Below, in pieces: positions 1-10,898 of a stretch of 64,000 bases of DNA. Below the pieces are notes generated by a model. The model saw only the letters and a program-made list of their open reading frames with translations. It was not told where the DNA came from and searched no databases. Made by a program: the position numbers and the translations under genes. The DNA lies in NCBI GenBank assembly GCA_963575745.1, contig CAUYUJ010015265.1:42501-106500 (forward strand). The letters are read 5' to 3'. This DNA is from Prorocentrum cordatum (taxonomy: Eukaryota > Sar > Dinophyceae > Prorocentrales > Prorocentraceae). Within the stretch, counting starts at the first letter, position 1. The number at the start of each line of letters is the position of its first letter.

Positions 1-977
1 GAGCTTCAGGGCAGCTACAGAGCTGGTAAGCACAGCTATCGCACTCAGAATTATCAGGCGCGTTCGCCTGTTGAATCCAGAGGTCTGAACTCGGTCTGCC
101 AGCCGAGCTAGGTCCGCAAACCTATTCGTATTCTTCGAGTCATCTTGATAGACGCTCTCGGTTTTATGTACTTAACTCGAGCTTTAGGGCAGCTAGAGTG
201 CTGGTAAGCACACCTATCGCACTCAGAATCATCACGCGCGTTCGCCTGTTCAATCCAGAGGTCTGAACTCGGTCTGCTAGCCGAGCTAGGTCTGCAAACC
301 TATTCGTATTATTCGAGTCATCTTGATAGACGCTCTCGGTTTTCTGTACTGAATTCGAGCTGTAGAGCAGCTACAGGGCTCATTGTGACAGACATCGATG
401 GGGAATCATCAGTCGCGTTCGTCTATTGAACCGAGAGCTCTGAACTCGGCCTGCTGCCCGAGCTAGGTTCGCGAAACTGTTCGTATTGTCCGAATGATCT
501 TGAGACGTGCTCTTAATTTTCTGCACTCAACTCGTGCTGGGGGAGGGCTACAGTGCTGCAGGTCACATATATCGATTTGCACACATCAGGCGCGTCTTTC
601 GGTCGATTCCAGAGCTCGGAACTCGGTCTGCTGCTCGAACTAGGTTCGCAAAACTATTATATTATTCGAGTCGATACTGTCGGTTTTCTGCACTTAACTC
701 GGGCTGTAGGGGGGCTTTAGGGCTGGAATCACATGAGTGGGTTGGCAGACATCAGACGCGCCCGCCTGTCGCATTCAGAGGTCTGAACTCGGTTTGATAC
801 TCGAACTGGGTTGCGAAACTGTTTGTTTTTTGTTAGCGTTATCTTGAGAGGTCTGAAATCGCTTGGGCTTGAGAAATAGTCGTTCTTTGGAGATTTTTCC
901 CACAGTATATATTGTCAGGAAGCTCTACGAGTCCCCCGGCGGTAAGAAAGGTTGACGGTTTACCGCCGGCGCCCAGT
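1..977 (+). repeat. Family A element, 5' end outside the window
   Basis: Five successive monomers of 166-178 bp, recognisable by TGAACTCGG at about 88, 264, 441, 618 and 784, run into the tail GGTCTGAAATCGCTTGGGCT. The terminal hairpin follows at 936-969 and the CCCAGT end at 977. The first base after it (978) resumes an older family A copy at TTCCCTTAGC, so this copy was inserted at the GAGCT/TCC position of that host. Confidence 0.85.
936..969 (+). repeat. Terminal hairpin, A-type (AA/TT stem), reference copy
   Basis: A perfect 10-bp stem, CCGGCGGTAA (936-945) with TTACCGCCGG (960-969), closes a 14-nt loop containing GGTTGACGG. The element end CCCAGT lies a few bases downstream. Similar A-type hairpins end elements at 2479, 6561, 7611, 8809, 12013, 25037, 31465, 35042 and elsewhere. 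The loop sequence GGTTGACGG is the part into which LINEs in this window have inserted. Confidence 0.9.
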
Positions 978-1194
978 TTCCCTTAGCAAGTTCTACCTCG
1001 CAGAGCTCTTCGGCATAACTCGTAGAGCTTCCCTTAGCAAGTTATACCTCGTAGAGCTCTTCGACGAGATGAGCTAAGAGGAATTCGGGCGCAGGGTGGA
1101 GCTAGTTGGCCGACCCGACCAAAAGAGACAATGTGTTAACCTGGGGTCGGTTTTTGGAACATTGTGCAAGATTTGACAATTCGTTTTCATAAGT

Positions 1195-2479
1195 ACTCGT
1201 AGAGCTTCCCTTAGCAAGTTATTGCTGGAAGCTTAAGTGTAATTCCGGCGCGCTGGAGAGCTAGTTGGCAAGAAAAATCTCGACGGACCTTTTGGTGACT
1301 TTTGGTCGGTTGAAAATTTTGTTCTCGAAATTTGACAATTCGTTAGAGCTCTAGTATTTTTTCCCGTGATATTCGATCTTATTTCCGCTCGCCATCTTGA
1401 TCTCAGCTCGATCGGGTAACTTTGAAGGCCAAAAAGCGTCCCGGCGGGAACGGCCGTTTCGAGTCATCTTGATACGCGCTGTTGGTATTTTGTACTCAAC
1501 TCGAGCTTCAGGGCAGCTACAGAGCTGGTAAGCACAGCTATCGCACTCAGAATTATCAGGCGCGTTCGCCTGTTGAATCCAGAGGTCTGAACTCGGTCTG
1601 CCAGCCGAGCTAGGTCCGCAAACCTATTCGTATTCTTCGAGTCATCTTGATAGACACTCTCGGTTTTATGTACTTAACTCGAGCTTTAGGGCAGCTAGAG
1701 TGCTGGTAAGCACACCTATCGCACTCAGAATCATCACGCGCGTTCGCCTGTTCAATCCAGAGGTCTGAACTCGGTCTGCTAGCCGAGCTAGGTCTGCAAA
1801 CCTATTCGTATTATTCGAGTCATCTTGATAGACGCTCTCGGTTTTCTGTACTTAACTCGAGCTGTAGGGCAGCTACAGGGCTCATTGTGACAGACATCGA
1901 TGGGAATCATCAGTCGCGTTCGTCTGTTGAACCGAGAGCTCTGAACTCGGCCTGCTGCCCGAGCTAGGTTCGCGAAACTGTTCGTATTGTCCGAATGATC
2001 TTGAGACGTGCTCTCAATTTTCTGCACTCAACTCGTGCTGGGGGAGGGCTACAGTGCTGCAGGTCACATATATCGATTTGCACACATCAGGCGCGTCTTT
2101 CGGTCGATTCCAGAGCTCGGAACTCGGTCTGCTGCTCGAACTAGGTTCGCAAAACTATTATATTATTCGAGTCGATACTGTCGGTTTTCTGCACTTAACT
2201 CGGGCTGTAGGGGGGCTTTAGGGCTGGAATCACATGAGTGGATTGGCAGACATCAGACGCGCCCGCCTGTCGCATTCAGAGGTCTGAACTCGGTTTGATA
2301 CTCGAACTGGGTTGCGAAACTGTTTGTTTTTTTGTTAGCGTTATCTTGAGAGGTCTGAAATCGCTTGGGCTTGAGAAATAGTCGTTCTTTGAGATTTTTC
2401 CCACAGTATATATTGTCAGGAAGCTCTACGAGTTCCCCCGGCGGTAAGAAAGGTTGACGGTTTACCGCCGGCGCCCAGT
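1195..2479 (+). repeat. Complete family A element (A2), about 1,285 bp
   Basis: It starts at ACTCGTAGAGCTTCCC and ends at CCCAGT (2479). In order it contains the 5' hairpin (AGCTTCC with GGAAGCT), a conserved leader with GATATTCGATCTTATTTCCGC, then five monomers, the GGGCTTGAGAAATAG tail, the inverted head copy and the terminal hairpin at 2438-2471. It sits in B2 between CATAAGT and TGATTTTTTT with no duplication longer than one T. Confidence 0.85.
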
Positions 2480-2527
2480 TGATTTTTTTCTACCTACAAT
2501 AAGCATGACGCATCTGCTGGTAAAATT

Positions 2528-3625
2528 AACCTCGTAGAGCTCTTCGACGAGATGAGCTAAGAGGAATTCGGGCGCAGGGTGGAGCTAGTTGGCCGACCCG
2601 ACCAAAAGAGACAATGTGGTAACCTGGGGTCGGTTTTTGGAACATTGTGCAAGATTTGACAATTCGTTTTCATAAGTTGGATTTTTCCTACCTACAATAA
2701 GCTATGGCGCATCTGCTGGTAAAATTTTCAGGGCTCTAGAAGCAATATTACTATCAAAAGACTTGCGGGAACCGACTTTGCCCGCAGTACAGTTTGGCAG
2801 GTGACGGTGGTTGGCTTTACTTAACTCGAGCTGTCAGCAATCTACAGACCTCTCACGCACACCAGTCGATGCAGAATGATCTGACGCGTCACACTGGAAG
2901 CTCGAGAGTTCCTAGAAATGGCTGAGTCAGGAGTTATGATCGAAATACCGTCTCTATGTATGCGTGTTGCGAACGGTGTTTCGATGATAATTCGAGCTGA
3001 GTGCATGCTATGCATGCCAGGTGCATTCCAATCGAAGCAGCGACATGCGAGACATCGAATGAGCCTCGAGAGTGCCCAAATTGATTAGAATTTTCAAAAT
3101 TAATGAAAAATATCGATTTGTACAATTTTACATTTTTTGTGTCGGATGATTTTTTTCTAATTTATATAATGATCGATCTATGGGTGACCTAGAGAGTTCT
3201 GGTGCATTTTTGTCGACGCAGAATGGTCTCGCGCTCTCACTGAGAGCGCGAGACTTCATATGAATAGCTTCGCTGGGAGTGAGAACTTTGGTCCAGCCGG
3301 CCGAGGCGGACAATGTGACAACTTTTGGGTGGTTTTGCAATTTTTTGAAAGATATTTGACAATTCATTTTGAAAAAGCAGATTTTTACTCCGAGCATTGA
3401 GATATAAACTTCGTTCCCTGATCAGCTCGGCATCTAGAGTCATTTTCAGTACCAGTTCACTTGAAGGAACCGACTTCATGTTGACTCCGAAAAAATCTCA
3501 ACTTGAAGTTTTTGTAGAAAAGCTCCCAGAAGCTCCCGCTTTGATGCTGAGCTTTCTCACGGATTCAAGGAGCTCTACGAGGTTCCCGGCGGTGACCAGG
3601 TTGACGGTTCACCGCCGGCGCCAGT
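2528..3625 (+). repeat. Complete long family B element (B3), about 1,098 bp
   Basis: It begins AACCTCGTAGAGCTCTTCG and ends CGCCAGT. It is inserted into its own sister copy B2 at the matching internal site, which produces an apparent 900-bp tandem duplication (2725-3624 against 3625-4520). Some short open frames occur in its AT-rich interior (about 2934-3479), but the same frames recur only because the copy is repeated. I do not call them genes. Confidence 0.85.
3586..3618 (+). repeat. Terminal hairpin, B-type (GA/TC stem), reference copy
   Basis: The stem is CCGGCGGTGA with TCACCGCCGG around a 13-nt loop CCAGGTTGACGGT. Compared with the A-type hairpin both arms change together (AA/TT to GA/TC), so pairing is kept. 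The same form ends B copies at 4521, 9146, 26338, 45556 and 45945. Confidence 0.9.
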
Positions 3626-4542
3626 TTTCAGGGCTCTAGAAGCAATATTACTATCAAAAGACTTGCGGGAACCGACTTTGCCCGCAGTACAGTTTGGCAG
3701 GTGACGGTGGTTGGCTTTACTTAACTCGAGCTGTCAGCAATCTACAGACCTCTCACGCACACCAGTCGATGCAGAATGATCTGACGCGTCACACTGGAAG
3801 CTCGAGAGTTCCTCGAAATGGCTGAGTCAGGAGTTATGATCGAAATACCGTCTCTATGTATGCGTGTTGCGAACGGTGTTTCGATGATAATTCGAGCTGA
3901 GTGCATGCTATGCATGCCAGGTGCATTCCAATCGAAGCAGCGACATGCGAGACATCGAATGAGCCTCGAGAGTGCCCAAATTGATTAGAATTTTCAAAAT
4001 TAATGAAAAATATCGATTTGTACAATTTTATATTTTTTGTGTCGGATGATTTTTTTCTAATTTATATCGATCTATGGGTGACCTAGAGAGTTCTGGTGCA
4101 TTTTTGTCGACGCAGAATGGTCTCGCGCTCTCACTGAGAGCGCGAGACTTCATATGAATAGCTTCGCTGGGAGTGAGAACTTTGGTCCAGCCGGCCGAGG
4201 CGGACAATGTGACAACTTTTGGGTGGTTTTGCAATTTTTTGAAAGATATTTGACAATTCATTTTGAAAAAGCAGATTTTTACTCCGAGCATTGAGATATA
4301 AACTTCGTTCCCTGATCAGCTCGGCCATCTAGAGTCATTTTCAGTACCAGTTCACTTGAAGGAACCGACTTCATGTTGACTCCGAAAAAAATCTCAACTT
4401 GAAGTTTTTGTAGAAAAGCTCCCAGAAGCTCCCGCTTTGATGCTGAGCTTTCTCACGGATTCAAGGAGCTCTACGAGGTTCCCGGCGGTGACCAGGTTGA
4501 CGGTTCACCGCCGGCGCCAGTTGCTGGAAGCTTAAGAGTAAT

Positions 4543-5517
4543 ACCTCGTAGAGCTCTTCGAAGCAGAGCTAAGAGGAATTCGGGCGCAGGCTGGAGCTAG
4601 TCGGCCGACCGCGCATTAAGAGACAATGTGTACCTCGTAGAGCTCTTCGGCATCGATGAGCTAGAGGAATTCGGGCGCGGGGTGCAGCTAGTTGGCCGAG
4701 CCGGCCCCGACGGACAATGTGCGAACTTTGGGTCGGTTGGACGAACTTTGTGAAAGATTTGAACATTCGTTTTGAGATCTGGTATTTTTCGCATCTGTAG
4801 TGGGTTCTTTCGCGTTCGCGAATCAATTCTTAGGTCTGTAGGTGTAGTATTGCTATCAAAACACTTGGCGAAACCATCTTTGGATAAAACATAAAAACGT
4901 GATTTTCGAGTTTTCTCGGATTTCTTCCAGACTCTACCTGCATATGTAACGAGCAGGGCCGCGCGAGAAAAGAGCTCTACGAGGGCTCCGGCGGTAACCT
5001 GGTTGACGGTTTACCGCCGGTCCCAGTTAACTTTGGGTCGAGTTTCTAATGTTTGTGCAAAATTTAAAAATTCGTTTTGAGAACGGGTATTTTTCTCACG
5101 TGTAGTAGGTTATGCCGCGACTGACAGTTAAATTCTCAGGTCCGTAGCTGCAATATTACTATCAAAACACTTGCTGGAACCGACGGCCGTTTCGAGTCAC
5201 CTTGACGCGCATTAACGGTTTCTGTATTTATCTCGGGATATAGGACAGCTGCAGAGCTGATGCTTACAGAACCAATTAGGAATCATGAGGCGCGTTCATC
5301 TGTTTGATTTACAGCTCTGAACTCGGTCTGCTGCTCGAGCTGGGTCCGCAAACTTATTTGTATTCTTCGAGTCATTTTGACGAGTCTTCTCCATTTTCTG
5401 TACTGAACTGGCAATCTCTTGAAACAAAAATCTGAATGTAGTAGACAGCGCCGCGCAAGAAAGCTCTACGAGGCTCCCGGTGGTAACCTTGTTGACGGTT
5501 TACCGCCGGCTCCCAGT
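4543..5517 (+). repeat. Chimeric B/A element (B4) in pieces: 4543-4631 and 5028-5517
   Basis: It has a B head and B body to about 5183 (ACTTGCTGGAACCGAC). From about 5184 (GGCCGTTTCGAGTCACC) it is family A monomer sequence up to a hairpin and CTCCCAGT at 5517. There is no terminal hairpin at the B-to-A switch, so this junction is not a nesting boundary. It looks like a recombinant or deletion chimera. B5 interrupts it after CAATGTGT. Confidence 0.7.
4632..5027 (+). repeat. Complete family B element (B5), 396 bp
   Basis: It runs from ACCTCGTAGAGCTCTTCGGC to GGTCCCAGT. An AA/TT hairpin sits near its end at about 4989-5020. It is inserted in B4, which resumes at 5028 with TAACTTTGGGTCG. Confidence 0.85.
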
Positions 5518-6600
5518 TCCGGGGAGCTGGAGAGCTAGTTGGCAAGAAAAATCTCGACGGACCTTTTGCTGACTTTTGCTCGGTTGAAAATCTTGTGCTC
5601 GAAATTTGACAATTCGTTTGAGCTCTAGTATTTTTTCGCATGATATTCGACCTTATTCCTGCTCGCCATCTTGATCTCAGCTCGATCGGGTAACTTTGAA
5701 GCCAAAAAGCAGGCAGGCGGGAACGGTCGTTTCGAGTCATCTTGATACGCGCTGTCGGTTTTCTCAGATAACTCGAGCTTCAGGAGAACTACAGAGCTGG
5801 TCAGCACAGCTAATGCATCCAGAATGATCAGACGCGTTCGTCTGTTGAATCCAGAGGTCTGAACTCGGTCTGCTAGCCGAGCTAGGTCCGCAAACCTATT
5901 CGTATTATTCGAGTCATTGTAGCAGACGCTCTCGGTTTTTCGTATCTAACTCGATCTCTAGGGCAGCCACAGAGCTGATAATCACAGGCGCGTCCGTCTG
6001 TTGAATCAAGAGCTCTGAACTCGGTCTGCTCCCCGAGCTAGGTTCGCGAACCTGTTGATATTGTTCGAGTCATCTTGAGAAGTGCTCTCGGTTTTCTGTA
6101 CTTAAATCGTGCTGTGGGAGGGCTACAGTGCTGCTGGTCACAGGAATCGATTTCGAGACATCAGGCGCGTCCGTTCGTCGAACCGAGAGCTCCGAACTCG
6201 GTCTGCTGCTCCAACCAGATCCGCGAAACTGTTGTATTATTCGAGTCCCTGAGAGGTACTCTCGGTTTTCTGTACTTAACTCAGCTGTATGGGAGGCTCC
6301 ACAGCTGGTAACACAGGAATCGATTTGCAGACATCAGACGCGTCCGCCTGTCGCATTGAGAGGTCTGATCTCGGTTTCATATTCGAGCTCGATTGGAAAA
6401 CTGTTCGTTTGTTTTGTTAGAGTTATCTTGAGAGGTCTATAATCGCTTGGGCTGAAAAACTAGTCGTTCTCTGAAATTCTTCTCCACATTATATATTGTC
6501 AGGAAGCTCTACGAGTCTCCCGGCGGTAAGAAAGGTTGACGGTTTACCGGCGGCGCCCAGTCGATGAGCTAGAGGAATTCATGCGCGGGGTGGAGCTAGT

Positions 6601-8809
6601 AACTCGTAGAGCTTACCTTAGCAAGTTATTGCTGGAAGCTGAAAGTACTTCTGGGGCGCTGGAGAGCTAGTAACTCGTAGAGCTTCCCTTAGCTAGTTAT
6701 AGCTGGAAGCTAAGAGTAATTCCGGCGCGCTGGAGAGCTAGTTGGCACGAAAAATCTCGACGGACCTTTTGCTGACTTTTGGTCGGTTGAAAATTTTTCT
6801 CGAAATTTGACAATTCGTTAGAGCTCTAGTGTTTTTTCCCTTGATATTCGACCTTATTCCCGCTCGCCATCTTGATCTCAGCTCGATCGGGTAACTTTGA
6901 AGGCCAAAAAGCAGGCAGGCGGGAACGGCCGTTTCGAGTCATCTTGATACGCGCTGTCGGTTTTCTTAAGATAACTCGAGCTTCAGGACAGCTGCAGAGC
7001 TGGTCAGCACAGCTAATGCATTCAGAATGATCAGGCGCGTTCGCCTGTTGAATCCAGAGGTCTGAACTCGGTCTGCTAGCCGAGCTAGGGTCGCAAACCT
7101 ATTGGTATTGTTCGAGTTATCTTGAGAAGTGCTCTCGGTTTTCTGTACTCAAATCGTGCTGGGGGAGGGCTAGAGTGCTGCTAGTCACAGGAATCGAGTT
7201 CGAGACATCAGGCGCGTCCGTTCGTCGAACCGAGAGCTCCGAACTCGGTCTGCTGCTCGAACGAGATCCGCGAAACTGTTGTATTATTCGAGTCATTCTG
7301 AGAGGTACTCTCGGTTTTCTGCACTTAACTCAGGCTGTATGGGGGGCTGCAGAGCTGGTAATCACAGGAATCGATCTGCAGACATCAGACGCGTCCGTCT
7401 GTCGCATTCAGAGGTCTGAACTCGGTTTCATACTCGAGCTCGATTAGAAAACTGTTTCTTTGTTTTGTTGAGTCATCTTGAGAGGTCTATAATCACTTGG
7501 GCTGAAAAACTAGTCGTTCTCTGAAATTCTTTCCCACATTATAAATTGTCAGGAAGCTCTACGAGTCCCCCGGCGGTAAGAAAGGTTGACGGTTTACCGC
7601 CGGCGCCCAGTTGGCAAGGAAAATCTCGACGGACCTTTTGCTGACTTTTGGTCGGTTGAACAATTTCTTCTCGAAATTTCACAATTCGTTAAGCTCTAGT
7701 ATTTTTTCCCATGATATTCGACCTTATTCCCGCTCGCCATCTTGATCTCAGCTCGATCGGGTAACTTTGAAGGCCAAAAAGCGTCCTGGCGGGAACGGCC
7801 ATTTCGAGTCATCTTCATACGCGCTGCCGGTATTTTGTACTTAACTCGAGCTGTAGGACAGTTACAGAGCTGGTAAGCACAGCTAACGCACTCAGAATTA
7901 TCACGCGCGTTCGCCTGTTCAATCCAGAGGTCTGAACTCGGTCTGCTAGACGAGCTAGGTCCGCAAACCTATTCGTATTATTCGAGTCATCTTGTTAGAC
8001 GCTCTCGGTTTTATGTACGTAACTCGAGCTTCAGGGCAGCTACAGAGCTGGTAAGCACACCGGTCGCATTCTGAATCATCATGCGCGTTGGCCTGTCGAA
8101 TGCAGAGGTCTGAACTCGATCTGCTAGCCGAGCTAGGTCTGCAAACGTATTCGTATTATTTGAGTACTCTTGATAGCGCTCGGTTTTCTGTACTTAACTC
8201 GAGTTGTAGGGCAGCTAGAAGGCTCATTCTGACAGACATGGATGAGGAATCGTCAGTCGCGTTCGACTATTGAACCGAGAGCTCTGAACTCGGCCTGCTG
8301 CCCGAGCTAGGTTCGCGAAACTATTCGTATTGTCCGAATGATCTTGAGAAGTACTTCAATTTTCTGGGCTAAACTCGTGCTGGGGGAGGGCTACAGTGCT
8401 GCGATTCACTTATATCGATTTGCACAGATCAGGCGCGTCTTTCGATCGATTCCAGAGCTCGGAACTCGGTCTGCTGCTCGAACTAGATTCGCAAAACTAT
8501 TATATTATTCGAGTCGATACTGTCGATTTTCTGCACTTAACTCGGGGGGGCTTCAGGGCTGGGAATCACATGAGTGGATTCGCAGACATCAGACGCGCCC
8601 GCCAGTCGCATTCAGAGGTCTGAACTCGGTTTGATCCTCAAACTGGGTTGCGAAACTGTTTGTTTTTTGTTAGCGTTATCTTGAGAGGTCTGAAATCGCT
8701 TGGGCTTAAAAAATAGTCGTTCTTTGGAGTTTTTCCCCATATATTGTCAGAAAGCTCTACGAGTCTCCCGGCGGTAAGAAAGGTTGACGGTTTACCGCCG
8801 GCGCCCAGT
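6601..8809 (+). repeat. Family A element (A3) in pieces: 6601-6671 and 7612-8809
   Basis: The head AACTCGTAGAGCTTACC runs to GGAGAGCTAGT, is interrupted by A4, and resumes at 7612 with TGGCAAGGAAAATCTCG. The total is about 1,269 bp with six or so monomers. It is itself inserted in B1 after GTGGAGCTAGT. Confidence 0.85.
6672..7611 (+). repeat. Complete family A element (A4), about 940 bp
   Basis: Both ends are intact (AACTCGTAGAGC and CGCCCAGT). It is shorter than A2 and A3 because it has fewer monomers, showing that monomer number varies among copies. It is inserted in A3 at the GCTAGT/TGGC site. Confidence 0.85.
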
Positions 8810-9241
8810 TGCTCGACCCGACCAGAACGGACAATGTGGTAACTTTTCGGTGGTTTTGCACATATTTGAAAGATATTTGACCATTTATTTTGAGAAACCA
8901 GATTTTTCGCACCTGTAAACGACTATAAGGGCTTCTCCGTCTTAATATGAGCTCTCTAGATGCACTTTTACTATCAAAACACTTGGCGCAACCAACTTTA
9001 TGTCGACATGGAAAAAACATTTTTCTTTTTTCCGAGAAATGCTTCCAGAAGCCCTTTTTTTTTGATGCTGAGCAATCTAACGCGTGCTAGGAGCTCTACG
9101 AGGTTCCCGGCGGTGACCAGGTTGACGGTTCACCGCCGGCGCCAGTTGCTGGAAGCTTAAGAGTAATTCCGGAGCGCTGGAGAGCTAGTTGGCAAGAAAA
9201 ATCTCGACGGACCTTTTGCTGACTTTTGGTCGGTTGAAAAT

Positions 9242-9638
9242 ACCTCGTAGAGCTCTTCGTCATCGATGAGCTAGAGGAATTCCGGCGCGGGGTGGAGCTA
9301 GTTGGCCGACCCGACCAGAACGGACAATGTGGTAACTTTTGGGTGGTTTTGCGATTTTTTGAAAGATATTTGACCATTTATTTTGAGAAAGCAGATTTTT
9401 CGCACCTGTAAACGAATATGAGGGTCTCTCTGTCTTAATATGAGCTCTTTAGATGCACTTTTACTGTGAAAACACTTGGCGCAACCAACTTTATGTCCAC
9501 ATGGAAAAAATCATGTTTTCTTTTTTCCGAGAAATGCTTCCAGAAGCCTTCTTTCGATGCTGAGCACTCTTAGGAGTGCTAGGAGCTGTACGAGGTTCCC
9601 GGCGGTGACCAGGTTGACGGTTTACCGCCGGCCCCAGT
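9242..9638 (+). repeat. Complete family B element (B6), 397 bp
   Basis: It runs from ACCTCGTAGAGCTCTTCG to CGGCCCCAGT, inserted in A0 between GGTTGAAAAT and TTTGTTCTCG. The host sequence GAAAATTTTGTTCTCG is intact in many other A copies, so insertion added no more than one T. Its hairpin is an intermediate type (GGTGA with TTACC, one G.T pair). Confidence 0.85.
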
Positions 9639-10898
9639 TTTGTTCTCGAAATTTGAACATTCGTTAGAGCTCTAGTATTTTCTCCCATGATATTCGATCT
9701 TATTCCCGCTCGCCATCTTGATCTCAGCTCGATCAGGTAACTTTGAAGGACAAAAAGCGTCCCGGCGGGAAGGACCGTTTCGAGTCATCTTGATACGCGC
9801 TGTCGGTATTTTGTACTTAACTCGAGCTGTAGGGCAGCTACAGAGCTGGTAAGCACAGCTATCGCACTCAGAATGTTCACGCGCGTTCGCCTGTTGAATC
9901 CAGAGGTCTGAACTCGGTCTGCCAGCCGAGCTAGCTTCGCAAACCTGTTCGTATTATTCGAGTCATCTTGGTATACACTCTCGGTTTTCTGTACACAACT
10001 CGACCTTTAGGGCAGCTACAACGCTGGTAAGCACACTTATCGCACTCAGAATCATCACGCGCGTTCGCCTGTCGAATCCAGAGGTCTGATCTCGGTCTGC
10101 TAGCCGAGCTAGGTCCGCAAACCTATTCGTATTATTCGAGTCATCTTGATATACACTCTCGGTTTTCTGTACTCAACTCGAGATGTAGGGCAGCTACAGG
10201 GCTCATTCTGACAGACATTGATGGGGAATCATCAGTCGCGTTCGTCTATTGAACCGAGAGCTCTGAACTCGGCCTGCTGCCCGAGCTAGCTTCGCGAAAC
10301 TGTTCGTATTGTCCGAATGATCTTGAGACGTGCTCTCAGTTTTCTGCACTCAACTCGTGCTGGGGGAGGGCTACAGTGCTGCAGGTCACAGATATCGATT
10401 GGCACACATCAGGCGCGTCTTTCGATCGATTCCAGAGCTCGGAACTCGGTCTGCTGCTCGAACTAGGTTCGCAAAACTATTATATTATTCGAGTCGATAC
10501 TGTCGATTTTCTGCACTTAACTCGGGCTGTAGGGGGGGCTTCAGGGCTGGGAATCACATGAGTGGATTCGCAGACATTAGACGCGCCCGCCTGTCGCATT
10601 CAGAGGTCTGAACTCGGTTTGATACTCGAACTGGGTTGCGAAACTGTTTGTTTTTTTGTTAGCGTTATCTTGAGAGGTGTGAAATCGCTTGGGCTTAAAA
10701 AGTAGTCGTTCTTTGGAGTTTTAGCCTACAGTATATATTGTCAGGAAGCTCTACGAGTCCCCCGGCGGTAAGAAAGGTTGACGGTTTACCGCCGGCGCCG
10801 AGTCATTTCAGGCGGCCTGGCAGAGGTCCCCGTGCGGCGTTCCGCGCTTGGCTTCGCTCTCCGGGTTTTGGACGCTTACAAGTGGACGCTTACAAGTG

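Larger units (their letters stand above)
1046..4521 (+). repeat. Long family B element (B2) in pieces: 1046-1194, 2480-2527, 3626-4521
   Basis: The pieces total 1,093 bp and align end to end with the uninterrupted sister copy B3 (2528-3625, 1,098 bp). B2 is interrupted by A2 after CGTTTTCATAAGT and by B3 after GGTAAAATT. The uninterrupted sequence across both points is readable in B3 itself at about 2665-2690 and 2715-2730, so this pair supplies empty-site evidence inside the window. It ends with a GA/TC hairpin at 4482-4514. Confidence 0.9.
1017..6561 (+). repeat. Family A element (A1) in pieces: 1017-1045, 4522-4542, 5518-6561
   Basis: The head AACTCGTAGAGCTTCCC to CAAGTTAT is interrupted by B2, resumes at 4522 (TGCTGGAAGCTTAAGAGTAAT), is interrupted by B4, and resumes at 5518 (TCCGGGGAGCTGGAG). 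The total is about 1,094 bp. The end at 6561 has a slightly disturbed hairpin (TTACCGGCGG instead of TTACCGCCGG). Confidence 0.85.
995..9146 (+). repeat. Family B element (B1) in pieces: 995-1016, 6562-6600, 8810-9146
   Basis: The head ACCTCGTAGAGCTCTTCGGCAT is interrupted and continues at 6562 with CGATGAGCTAGAGG, again at 8810 with TGCTCGACCCGACC, and ends with a GA/TC-type hairpin at 9146. The three pieces total 398 bp, the length of the uninterrupted B copies at 9242-9638 (397 bp) and 45158-45556 (399 bp). This match is direct support for nested insertion. Confidence 0.85.
978..10803 (+). repeat. Family A element (A0) in pieces: 978-994, 9147-9241, 9639-10803
   Basis: This is the outermost identifiable element on the left. 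Its head lies upstream of the window. Piece 978-994 (to CAAGTTCT) is interrupted by the B1 nest and resumes at 9147 with TGCTGGAAGCTTAAGAG. It is interrupted again by B6 at GGTTGAAAAT and resumes at 9639 with TTTGTTCTCG, then runs through its monomers to a hairpin and a variant end CGCCGAGT at 10803. Joined in order the pieces follow the family A sequence without gaps. Confidence 0.75.

Noticed and set aside
100-170. Pol III A- and B-box-like words in each monomer (TAGCCGAGCTAGG with ATTCGAGTCA, or CAGCTACAGAGCTGG with GCGTTCGCC)
   Set aside because: Matches are loose, no acceptor stem or terminator run is present, and the most conserved words differ between monomer types. A covariance-model tRNA search of the monomer consensus would decide.
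900-980. Integron attC-like sites (palindrome at the end of each cassette)
   Set aside because: Elements nest inside one another at many sites rather than lining up at one att site, and no RYYYAAC/GTTRRRY core pair or integrase is present.
507-2298. Open frames of about 96 codons repeated in family A monomers (for example 507-797 and 2008-2298)
   Set aside because: They recur because the monomers are repeated, start and stop at varying monomer positions, and lack any domain. They are frames through repeat DNA.
2725-4520. Simple 900-bp tandem duplication by unequal crossing-over
   Set aside because: The left copy belongs to a complete element (2528-3625) and the right copy is the remainder of a split sister whose first parts are at 1046-1194 and 2480-2527. 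Nested insertion explains all boundaries.
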